Assembly: GCA_016709145.1 (NCBI GenBank)
Contig: JADJEK010000005.1
Span: 349,405-413,404 of the forward strand
Length of the DNA: 64,000 nt
DNA from: Planctomycetota bacterium
Lineage (GTDB): Bacteria > Planctomycetota > B15-G4 > JADJEK01
Direction: 5' to 3'
The translations under genes and the position numbers were made by a program. Positions 19,511 to 26,993 of this stretch are shown piece by piece; the stretch's first letter is position 1, and each line of letters begins with the position of its first letter. Under the pieces are notes generated by a model. That model was not told the origin of the DNA and did no database searches. It saw only the letters and a program-made list of their open reading frames with translations.

Positions 19511-21140
19511 ATGTCGAATCAGCTCAAGATGGCGCGAATCCACGATCGAGCAGTTGTTGGCGCACGGATGGTCCCATCGGCGGATCGCCCGCGAGCTCGA
19601 CATTCATCGCGACACCGTCGCGCGCTACGCGCGGCGGCCGCCTGACCCGGATTCAAAACCGGCCATTTCGACCGCCGGCTCGTCCGAGCTGATCGAGCCG
19701 CCGCCCGATTCAAAACCAGCCATTTCGACCGCCGGGTCCGGGGACGTGATCGACCCGCCGGCCGACCCAAAACCGGCCATTACGACCGCCGGGGTTGCGG
19801 GTCGAAAGTGCGAGTGCGATCCGCACCGCGAGACGATCGTCGCCAAGCTCGCGATCGGCCTGAGCGCGCAGCGCATCCACCAAGACCTCGTCGCCGAGCA
19901 CGGCTACACGCACAGCTACGAGAGCGTGAAGCGCTTCGTGCGCAAGCTGGGCGCGTCGAGGCCCATTCCGTTCCGGCGCATGGAGACGCTGCCCGGCGAA
20001 GAAGCCCAGATCGACTACGGGCTGGGCGCGTTCACGATCAAGCCGGGCTCGAAGAAGAAGAAGCGGCCACAGCTGCTGCGCGTCGTGCTGAGCCACTCGC
20101 GCAAGGCCTACTCCGAGGTCATGTGGTGCCAGGACACCGAGTCGCTGATCCGCGGCATCGAGAATGCGTTCCATCACTTCGGCGGCGTGCCCAAGACGCT
20201 GGTCCCCGACAATCTCAAAGCCGCGGTGCTCGAGCACGACTGGTGCGATCCGACGATCACGCCGAAGTTCGAGGCGTTCGCTCGGCACTACGGCGTTGCC
20301 GTGCTGCCGACCAAGCCGCGCACGCCGCGCCACAAAGGCAAGGTCGAGCGCTGCGTCGCCTTCGCTCAGGACAATGCTCTGAAGGGCAGGCAGTTCGCTT
20401 CGCTCGCCGCGCAGAACGAGCTCCTGCGCGACTGGGAGACGAAAGTCGCGGATCAGCGCATCCACGGCACCACGAGGAAGCAGGTGCACCGCGCTGTTCG
20501 AAGCGGATGAGAGACACGCGCTGCTACCGCTGCCCGCCGAGCGCTTCCCGTTGTTCCACGAGACGCAGCGCACCGTGCATCGCGACGGTCACATCGTGAT
20601 CGAGAGGGCGTTTTATTCGGTACCGCCCGAGTTCCTCGGGCGACCGGTGTGGTGCGCTACGACTCGCGCCTCGTGCGCATCTTCGATCACGCGCTTTGCG
20701 AGATCGCGCTCCACGTCCGCGTCGATCCCGGCCGCTTCAGCACCGATCGCGCGCACATCGTCGACGAGAAGATCTCCGCGATCGAGCGCGGCACCGAATG
20801 GATGCTCGAGCGCGCGGCACGCATCGGCGAAGAGAGCGCGCGCTACGCGCAGGCGCTGCTGTCGAATCGCGGCATCGCCGGCATCCGCGTGCTGCAGGGC
20901 TTCCTCGGGCTCACGAAGAAGCACTCCTGGGAAGAGATCGAGCGCGCGTGTCGTGTCGCGCTGTCGCATCACGCGTACCGACTGAAGACGCTGCGTCGCT
21001 TGCTCGAGCAGCAGCCAGCAGCGACGCAGCAACTCGAGTTCATCGACAGTCATCCGTTGATCCGCGATCCGCACGAGTACGGCGAGTTCGTGCAAGACGC
21101 GTTCTCCCAATCGACCTTCGCCGATCGGAGACCTGCATGA
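19511..21140 (+). pseudogene. istA: IS21 transposase IstA, copy 1, frameshifted
   Basis: IstA is the DDE transposase of IS21. The expected start is ATG 19511 (MSNQLKMA) after GGAGG. Compared with copy 2 there are two missing bases near 19535-19545, an extra C near 20487 and a missing G near 20652. The frames together give the HTH region (HGWSHRRIARELDIHRDTVA), the DDE core (EAQIDYG, LVPDNLKAAV, KGKVERCVAF) and the C-terminus TFADRRPA. Three 19-residue repeats (DSKPAISTAGS...) lie between HTH and core. A longer open frame from 19371 is an accidental fusion with the IS5 transposase start. It overlaps istB by 4 bp. Confidence 0.85.
19653..19779 (+). repeat. Three internal copies of the IS21 end motif inside istA, 57 bp apart
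   Basis: TCAAAACCGGCCA at 19653, TCAAAACCAGCCA at 19710 and a CCAAAACCGGCCA variant at 19767 repeat every 57 bp and encode the 19-residue protein repeat beginning DSKPAISTAG. The same 13-bp motif marks the element ends. Copy 2 has it at 45078, 45135 and 45192 with the same spacing. Confidence 0.85.
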
Positions 21141-21889
21141 AGGAGTCCTTGAAGAAGAGTCTGCGCGAGCTGCGCCTCTCCGGCATGGCCGACACGCTCG
21201 ACGTGCGGCTGTCGGAAGCCAAGGGCAACAGCCTCGATCACGGTGAGTTCCTCGAGCTCGCGCTCGGCGACGAGTTCTCGGTCAGGAAGCAGCGGCTGTT
21301 CGAGCGCAGGCTCAAGAGCGCGTGCTTCCGCGACCAGAAGCGGCTCGACGAGTTCGACTGGGCGTTCAATCCCTCGATCAAGAAGAGCCAGATGCCTGAC
21401 CTCGCCGCGTGTCGCTTCGTGCGCGAATACAAAGACGTGCTGTTGATCGGTCCGCCCGGCGTCGGCAAGAGCCATCTCGCGCAAGCGATCGGCTTCCACG
21501 CGATCCAGCAGGGCTTCGTCGTGCTCTACCGCTCGATCTTCGACCTGGTCCAGGACTTCATGCAGGACGAGACCTTCTCCGGCGACGACAAGGTCGACGC
21601 GAAGTACCTGCGGCCGGACCTGCTGATCATCGACGACATGGGCATGAAGCAGCTGCCGAAGAGGTCGGGCGAGTACCTGTTCGAGGTCATCATGCGCCGC
21701 TACGAGAAGCGCTCGACGCTGATGACGTCGAACAGGCCGATCGAGGAGTGGGGCAAGCTGCTCCAGGACGTGCCGAGCGCGACCGCGATCTTGGACCGCT
21801 TCCTGCATCACGCCGAGATCGTCGCCATCAAGGGCAAGAGCTACCGGCTGAAGGACAGGGCTCTTGTACGAACGAAGACCGACGAGTGA
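21137..21889 (+). CDS. istB: IS21 helper ATPase IstB, copy 1
   Basis: IstB is the AAA+ ATPase that assists IstA in IS21 transposition and is related to DnaC helicase loaders. The 250-aa product has Walker A GPPGVGKSHLA, Walker B LLIIDDMGMK and a sensor region LMTSNRPIEEWG. The start at ATG 21137 overlaps the istA stop. It is intact and nearly identical to the second copy at 46563-47315. It may be able to help mobilise any IS21 relative with a working IstA in the same cell, but that is inference. Confidence 0.93.
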   Translation: MKESLKKSLRELRLSGMADTLDVRLSEAKGNSLDHGEFLELALGDEFSVRKQRLFERRLKSACFRDQKRLDEFDWAFNPSIKKSQMPDLAACRFVREYKDVLLIGPPGVGKSHLAQAIGFHAIQQGFVVLYRSIFDLVQDFMQDETFSGDDKVDAKYLRPDLLIIDDMGMKQLPKRSGEYLFEVIMRRYEKRSTLMTSNRPIEEWGKLLQDVPSATAILDRFLHHAEIVAIKGKSYRLKDRALVRTKTDE

Positions 21890-23250
21890 GATCCCGGGTG
21901 CTCCGGGTGGCCGGTTTTGAATCGTTCCTCAGTGGCTGGTTTTGAATCGACCGGTGACATGCTCGAGGAGTCGGGGTTCGACTGCAAGGTCGAGGCGATG
22001 TGCGAGCCGTTCTATGCCGACCAGCGCGGCCGGCCGTCGATTCCGCCCGGTGTGTATTTCCGCATGCTGTTCGTCGGGTACTTCGAGGGCATCGATTCTC
22101 AGCGCGGAATCGCCTGGCGTTGCGCCGACAGCTTCGCGATCCGAGAGTTCCTCGGGATCGGTCTGACGGGGAAGTCTCCCGATCACTCCAGCCTGACCAT
22201 CATCCGCCAACGCTTGTCGAGCGAGGTGCATGAATCGGTGTTCGCGCTGGTGCTGGGGATCGCGCGCGAGAAGAAGCTGCTTCAGATCAAGACGATCGCC
22301 GTCGACGCGACGTTGCTCGATGCCAACGCGGCGATGAAGTCGATCGTGCGCAAGGACACCGGCGACGACTACAAGACGTACTTGAGGAAGTTGGCCAAAG
22401 ACGCGGGGATCGAAGACCCGTCGGACGACGATCTGCGCCGCTTCGATCGCGATCGCGGCGGCAAGAAGACATCCAACGACGAGTGGGAATCGAAGACCGA
22501 CCCGGACAGCCGCGTCATGAAGATGAAGGACGGCAGGACGCACCTGTCCTACAAGGCCGAACACGCGATCGACCTCGAGAACGAGATCGTGATCGCGGCG
22601 ACGATCCACCCGGGAAACCGCAGCGATACGCAGAGCTTGGAAGCGACGCTGACACAAGCGCAGGCCGTGCTGGAAGATGTCGAGCCCGACGCCGTGATCG
22701 AAGAGGTCGTTGCCGACAAGGGATATCACAGCGCGGAGGCGCTCACGACTTGCGCCGCGAGCGGACTGCGCACGTACATCCCAGTGAAGAAGCAACGTGG
22801 GCGGCGGCGCTTCGCAGGCAAGCCGGAGGAAGTCAAGCGCGCCGTGGTCGCGAACGCTCGCCGAGCGGAGAGCAGAAGAGCGCGGCGACTGCAGCGTCAA
22901 CGTAGCGAACGAGTCGAGCGCAGCTTTGCTCACATCTGCCTGACCGGTGGCGCGAGACGAAGTTGGCTGAAGGGATTCGTCGACGTCTCGAAACGCTACT
23001 TGATGACCGTCGCGGCTCACAATCTCGGACGAGTGCTGTTCGCGCTGTGCGGAATCGGGAAGCCGAAGGGCCTGCAGGCCGCGATGGCGGCCTTCCTCGC
23101 GACCCTTCTCGACCTACTGGGACGATTCACTCGACTTCTGATCGCCATCAGGACTCTTGTCACGAGTCCGGAGCGTCGACCGGTGCATTTCGACTCGCGC
23201 TATGCACACTCTGTCGTCGTGTGACAAACTCGCACTTCTTCAACGGGCTG

Positions 23251-23254
23251 CTAG
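23251..23254. repeat. CTAG target duplication, right copy
   Basis: It matches 19281-19284. Removing the IS and one copy restores the copA frame. Confidence 0.85.
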
Positions 23255-23908
23255 GGCTGACCGAAGTCGTCGCCGATGTCTTGCCCCAGCAAAAGGCCGA
23301 GGTCGTGAAACGACTCCGTCGTGATGGACGCGTGGTCGCGATGGCAGGAGACGGAATCAACGATGCCCCGGCTCTTGCCGCAGCCAACGTGGGAATCGCG
23401 ATGGGAACGGGAACCGACATCGCGATCGAGAGTGCCAGCGTGACGTTGGTGAAGGGAGATCTGCGCGGAATCGTGCGGGCGCGCCGACTCAGCGACGCGA
23501 CGGTCCGGAACATCCGCCAAAACCTGGTCCTCGCGTTCGTCTACAACGCGCTCGGCATTCCGATTGCCGCCGGCGTCCTTTATCCGGTACTCGGTCTCCT
23601 GCTCTCGCCCATGTTGGCCGCGGCAGCGATGAGTTTGAGTTCGGTCTCAGTAATCGTGAACGCGCTGCGGCTGCGCGTCGCGAGGATCTGAGTGTGAGCC
23701 GCCGCCATTCTTGGCAGCGGCTCGCCCGGGGCTGCTAGGTTCCTAATGCACGAATGATGTTGCGCGCGACGGGACGAGATTGCAATTCAACGCGACTACC
23801 CTTCTTGGGGTCGCGCCTGATTTGCTTCGAAGAATTCGAGGCCCAACAGACGCTGCCGCGTGCAACAGCCGATGCCCCTCCGCGAACTCCTCGAAAGGGA
23901 ATCGAGCC

Positions 23909-24373
23909 ATGAGTTTCCGTCTATTCGCCATTGTCGCCCTTGTCCTCGCAGCGTGTTGCGCCTTCATCGCCTACGGGCAGGACAAGCCGGCCAAGAAGGA
24001 AGGAATGCAGCACGAGCACATGCGGCACGCAGAAGTCGACGAGGCGCTCGTGAAGGCCTTGGGTGACTGCGCCGGCGCTTGCGACTCATGCGCGGACTAC
24101 TGCATCGACATGGTTGCGGGCGGCATGCCCGAACACGCGGAGACGTTGCGCTCGTGCCTCGACTGCGCGACGGTCTGCGGAGCGGCCGCGTGCGTGGCAG
24201 GGCGGGCCGGCCCCTACACCTCGATGCTCACGAACGAATGTGCCGAAGTCTGCGCCGCTTGCGCGGCGATGTGCGAAAAGATGCCGGACGACGCGCAGAT
24301 GAAGAAGTGTGCCGAAGCGTGTCGCGCCTGCGAGAAAGCGTGCCGCGCTGCGGCGAAGTCAGAGAAACGCTGA
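23909..24373 (+). CDS. Four-helix-bundle copper-binding protein (Csp/DUF326 type)
   Basis: Csp proteins store many Cu(I) ions through cysteines lining a four-helix bundle. The 154-aa product has a signal peptide (FAIVALVLAACCAFIAYG, about residues 5-22), so it should be exported, as in Csp1. Cysteine repeats typical of the family follow: DCAGACDSCADYCIDM, RSCLDCATVCGAAAC, ECAEVCAACAAMCEKM and KCAEACRACEKACRAA. The start at ATG 23909 follows a GAAAGGGA ribosome site. It lies 217 bp downstream of copA on the same strand, consistent with a copper-handling unit. The fold assignment is strong from the cysteine spacing. Confidence 0.92.
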   Translation: MSFRLFAIVALVLAACCAFIAYGQDKPAKKEGMQHEHMRHAEVDEALVKALGDCAGACDSCADYCIDMVAGGMPEHAETLRSCLDCATVCGAAACVAGRAGPYTSMLTNECAEVCAACAAMCEKMPDDAQMKKCAEACRACEKACRAAAKSEKR

Positions 24374-24389
24374 AGTCACTGGGGAACGA

Positions 24390-24415
24390 CCGCCGCGGGC
24401 ACAACCCCGCGGCGG
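24390..24415 (+). terminator. Strong GC hairpin after the copper-storage gene
   Basis: CCGCCGCGGG and CCCGCGGCGG form a perfect 10-bp stem with a 6-base loop, 16 bp after the stop. No T-run follows, so it may aid Rho-dependent termination or mRNA stability. The rest of 24374-24832 shows no credible gene. Confidence 0.5.
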
Positions 24416-24832
24416 CCCGCGTGATCGCGCGCTGCTTCTCCCCAACCGGGCCCCCCTTCCCCCCCGGACTTCATGTCCGATGGGCGCCGTTGCCACAGCC
24501 GCGCGACCTCCCTATCAGTTCGATACCACGGCGCAGACGTGACAATCCGCGGCGTTCTGTGACTCGCCTTCCTCATATTGAGTCGTCCTCTCCACAGCTC
24601 CGAATCGGGGCAGTACGTGCGGTTCTGTCAGGGGGCTCCACCTGATCGCGGTCGCTGGAGTGGGCGAGGCGTTTCCTCTACCCCAGCGCCCACCTCCTCC
24701 AACGACGGGGTTCCTACGGCCGAGCCCGAGCGGCGGAAAACGCCACGCCGAAGTCTTGAGCGGCTGCGCTCAACGGTTAACATCGCTTGCTGTAGTGAGC
24801 GGTTCTCGTTCGCGCACGGAGATCGCCAGATC

Positions 24833-25189
24833 GTGACCACCAAGAAGGATGACGCCGGCGGATCGAATGCTCTTGGAGCCGCGCTTAAGGATGCCCGCTT
24901 GGCGACCGGCAAATCACTGCGCGACGTCGAACACGCGCTCACCGGTGAGATCTCGAACGCCTATCTGAGTCAGCTCGAGAACGGACGTGCGGCTAGCCCG
25001 TCACCCCAGGTCCTGCATGCGCTCTCAACAGTTCTGCCTGTCCCATACGAACGCCTCATGACGTTGGCGGGATATCTCAAGCCGGGTAAGGGCACGGTTG
25101 CGGCCTTCGGCGGCGAGACCCTCACTGACGCCGAGCACGCTGATCTGATGAAGTACCTTGCGTTTCTGCGCTCAAGGAAGGGGAAATGA
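24833..25189 (+). CDS. XRE-family HTH regulator paired with ImmA/IrrE protease
   Basis: The 118-aa protein from GTG 24833 contains an XRE helix-turn-helix: LGAALKDARLATGKSLRDVE, then ISNAYLSQLENGRAASPSPQVLHALS. It binds DNA and is likely a repressor. The open frame extends further upstream, but the GTG gives a normal-length N-terminus and has a GGAG nearby. The stop is one base before the ImmA/IrrE start, a pairing known from ICEBs1 and from many phage-like switches, where the protease cleaves the repressor on a damage or infection signal. It probably controls the ubiquitin-like operon downstream, though this is inferred from position. Confidence 0.85.
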   Translation: MTTKKDDAGGSNALGAALKDARLATGKSLRDVEHALTGEISNAYLSQLENGRAASPSPQVLHALSTVLPVPYERLMTLAGYLKPGKGTVAAFGGETLTDAEHADLMKYLAFLRSRKGK

Positions 25190-25190
25190 A

Positions 25191-26093
25191 ATGGCCTCTC
25201 TCGACGATCCCGTCACGCCAGAGGACGAGTTCTGCATCCGGAAGCATGCTGCTCGCCTTCTGAAAGAGGCGCATGCGGCAGGCTGCTTTCCGACGCCTAT
25301 TGACCAGATCATCGAGGTCGCAAAGCTCCGGTTCGAGCGTCAAACACTAGGAGCAGGATTCCTTCACGGTCTGTACCGAGGAATTGCGACAAAGGTAAAG
25401 TCCGCGCTCCGCAAGATCCGAGCCCTGCTTCACGTCGGCGAGCGAGTCATCCTTGTCGATCATGATGAACCTGACGCGCGCTTGCCGTGGATCAAAGCGC
25501 ACGAGGCTGGGCACTCTTACCTGCCGTGGCAGCGCGAGGTATTCACGATCACCGAAGACTGCGAACAGTCGCTTGACCCAACGGTGACCGAACGGTTCGA
25601 GCGCGAGGCAAACCTATTCGCGGCTGAACTGCTGTTCCAAGGCGAGTCCCTTCAGCGGGACGCTCAGGACTTGCCTTTGGGCATTATGACGGCAGTGAAT
25701 CTGACTAAGAGATACGGCACGTCGATTTACACAGGTGTCTGGCGCTATGTCTCGACCAGCCTCCGTGCGTGCGCGGTCATCGTGCTCGAAAAGCCGCGAT
25801 TGGATCCCGTTCTCGGCCCGATGTGGCCGTTCCGGCGTTTCATTGCGTCGCCAGAATTCGCGACGGGGTTCGGAACGCCGAAGCTGCCCGACTTCTTCAC
25901 AGTCCGCGATGGCGTGATGGGCGAGATGCTCCCGCGCGGCAGGCAACGGCTCGTGCAACCCCGTTCCTTTCCGTGGCCCGACATCAACGGGGAAGAACAC
26001 GAGATGCTCGCAGAGGCCTTCTTCACTGGCCACAACGTTTTCCTGCTCATGTACCCGACGAAGGCTCTTACCCGCGCCGTGTTGGTGCCTTAG
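25191..26093 (+). CDS. ImmA/IrrE-family zinc metallopeptidase
   Basis: This 300-aa protein has the IrrE/ImmA active site: HEAGH (His104, Glu105, His108) and downstream FEREANLFAAELL with the third zinc ligand Glu139. These enzymes cleave partner XRE repressors or act as stress regulators. The start at ATG 25191 is one base after the XRE stop. The C-terminal ~140 residues (from about KRYGTSIYTGVWRYV) form an extension found in some family members that may sense a ligand. A 158-bp gap separates it from the Ubl-E2 gene. Regulation of that operon is inferred. Confidence 0.88.
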   Translation: MASLDDPVTPEDEFCIRKHAARLLKEAHAAGCFPTPIDQIIEVAKLRFERQTLGAGFLHGLYRGIATKVKSALRKIRALLHVGERVILVDHDEPDARLPWIKAHEAGHSYLPWQREVFTITEDCEQSLDPTVTERFEREANLFAAELLFQGESLQRDAQDLPLGIMTAVNLTKRYGTSIYTGVWRYVSTSLRACAVIVLEKPRLDPVLGPMWPFRRFIASPEFATGFGTPKLPDFFTVRDGVMGEMLPRGRQRLVQPRSFPWPDINGEEHEMLAEAFFTGHNVFLLMYPTKALTRAVLVP

Positions 26094-26251
26094 CCCGCGA
26101 AGTCGCTGACTCGGGCCAGCCGTCGCGAAAAAAGAAAAATGCTCGGTGTAGTGCGCCGTGCTTGATACAGTACGCAACAGGCCCGGGAGGCGGCCTGCGG
26201 CGCTGTGCCGTAGAGCCTCGCGGGTCGAATCTTCCTAGCGAGACCATTCCC

Positions 26252-26989
26252 ATGAGCCTTTCCGTTCCAAACCCCAGTGACGAGCCGGAAGTTGACGAGA
26301 TCGACCTGGAGGCACACGCGAGGGCTGGCCATCCACACGTGCCTCGGGCCAAGGCCAAGCGCTACATCATCACGATCGACCGCGCGAGATACACCGTGGG
26401 CGTTCCCGAGATGACCGGCAAGGAGATTCTCAGGCTCGCGGGCCACACTCCGGAGAGTCACAAACTCTTCGAAAAGGTCCGTGGCGGTCGGCCTGAGCCG
26501 GTCGCTCCCGACCAGGTCGTGAACCTTCGCAAACCGGGAGTCGAGCGCTTCCAGACGATTCCGATCGACCCTGGCGAGGGCATTGAGATCCGCCGGCATT
26601 TCGAACTGCCCGAGGAAGACGTGCAAGCCCTCGACTCCCTCGGACTTCCTTGGGAGACAGTCAACGATGATGGAAGGCGAATCGTCCTCGTCCATGAATT
26701 CCATACCGATTCGCGCTACGACCACGCGAAAGTGCTCGCGGCTCTCCAACTGTCCGCCGGATATGCGGATACCCAAATCGACATGGTCTATTTTTGGCCG
26801 CCTCTCGCCCGTCTTGACGGACGACCAATTCCGGCCACTGATGGTCGAGTGACTTTCGATCAGAAGGCCTTCCAGCAGTGGTCCCGGCATCGGACTGCGA
26901 GCAACCCGTGGCGACCGGGTGTCGACGGGATTGGCACCCACCTGTTGATGGTGGAGGACTGGCTCCGCCGCGAATTCACGAAGAACTGA
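26252..26989 (+). CDS. Multiubiquitin-like plus Prok-E2_E fusion protein without cysteine
   Basis: This 245-aa protein appears to fuse a ubiquitin-like domain with an E2-like domain. Residues ~36-105 (RYIITIDRARYTVGVPEMTG...LAGHTP...VERFQTIPI) match the bacterial multiubiquitin beta-grasp pattern. Residues ~117-240 (FELPEEDVQALDSLGLPW, YADTQIDMVYFWPP, WSRHRTASNPWRPGVDGIGT, HLLMVEDWL) resemble the prokaryotic E2_E family found beside E1-like genes. The sequence contains no cysteine, so a classical thioester E2 mechanism is impossible; a serine or other nucleophile would be needed. It starts at ATG 26252, and the E1 gene begins 4 bp after its stop. The domain calls are by motif and context. Confidence 0.8.
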   Translation: MSLSVPNPSDEPEVDEIDLEAHARAGHPHVPRAKAKRYIITIDRARYTVGVPEMTGKEILRLAGHTPESHKLFEKVRGGRPEPVAPDQVVNLRKPGVERFQTIPIDPGEGIEIRRHFELPEEDVQALDSLGLPWETVNDDGRRIVLVHEFHTDSRYDHAKVLAALQLSAGYADTQIDMVYFWPPLARLDGRPIPATDGRVTFDQKAFQQWSRHRTASNPWRPGVDGIGTHLLMVEDWLRREFTKN

Positions 26990-26993
26990 AGCT

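Larger units (their letters stand above)
19403..21959 (+). mobile_element. IS21-type element, copy 1 (2557 bp), nested in the IS5-type element
   Basis: The ends are TGTCACCG and CGGTGACA. Two copies of TCAAAACCGGCCA lie 25 bp apart at the left end (19416, 19441), and two inverted copies 25 bp apart at the right end (21908, 21933), as expected for IS21 transposase sites. It carries a frameshifted istA and an intact istB. No target duplication is visible; instead 71 bp of the host IS are missing. It is nearly identical to copy 2 at 44823-47385. Confidence 0.9.
19371..23224 (+). pseudogene. IS5/IS1182-type transposase, copy 1, broken by IS21
   Basis: The transposase starts at ATG 19371 (MALGRKSKTTG) and is cut after about eleven codons by the IS21 element and a 71-bp deletion. 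Coding resumes at 21960 with LEESGFDCKVEAMCEPFYAD and runs to 23224. The C-terminal part is in one frame: DUF772-like region (GVYFRMLFVGYFEGIDSQRG), then DDE domain (VDATLLDANAAMKS with the first aspartate, VVADKGYHSAEAL with the second, ERVERSFAHI with the glutamate). Unlike copy 2, this copy has no internal indels, so it shows the true downstream sequence. The missing N-terminus should leave it inactive. Confidence 0.85.
19285..23250 (+). mobile_element. IS5/IS1182-type element, copy 1, itself split by an IS21-type element
   Basis: The ends are CAGCCCGTTGAAAAAGT and the complement of CAGCCCGTTGAAGAAGT, flanked by a CTAG duplication. Copy 2 at 29094-30575 has the same ends. The IS21 element at 19403-21959 sits inside. 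Without it this copy is 1409 bp, 71 bp shorter than an intact copy corrected for indels, because the IS21 insertion replaced 71 bp after codon 11 of the transposase. The element interrupts copA. Confidence 0.9.
17406..23691 (+). pseudogene. copA: Copper-transporting P1B-type ATPase, interrupted by nested IS elements
   Basis: The intact gene would export Cu(I)/Ag(I) from the cytoplasm. The first part (17406-19284) encodes a YHS domain (DPVCGM, FCSASC), a heavy-metal-binding domain (CPMHPQ...CPICGM, residues 69-88), the membrane helices with ACPCALG (about residue 415), the phosphorylation site DKTGTLT (about 459) and LTGDN. The second part (23255-23691) carries GDGINDAP and the last two helices. 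Removing 19285-23250 plus one CTAG duplication joins AVARKL to GLTEVVADVLP in frame, giving 771 aa. As it stands the protein lacks the hinge aspartates and C-terminal helices and should be inactive. The ATG is preceded by AGGAG. Confidence 0.92.

Noticed and set aside
19653..19779. Three regular repeats as a CRISPR or iteron array
   Set aside because: They are in-frame coding repeats inside istA that match the IS21 end motif; there are only three units and no cas genes.
19371..20510. Continuous 379-codon frame joining the IS5-type transposase start to istA
   Set aside because: The fusion arises by chance from the IS21 insertion plus a 2-base deletion in istA; the HTH-DDE part belongs to IstA.
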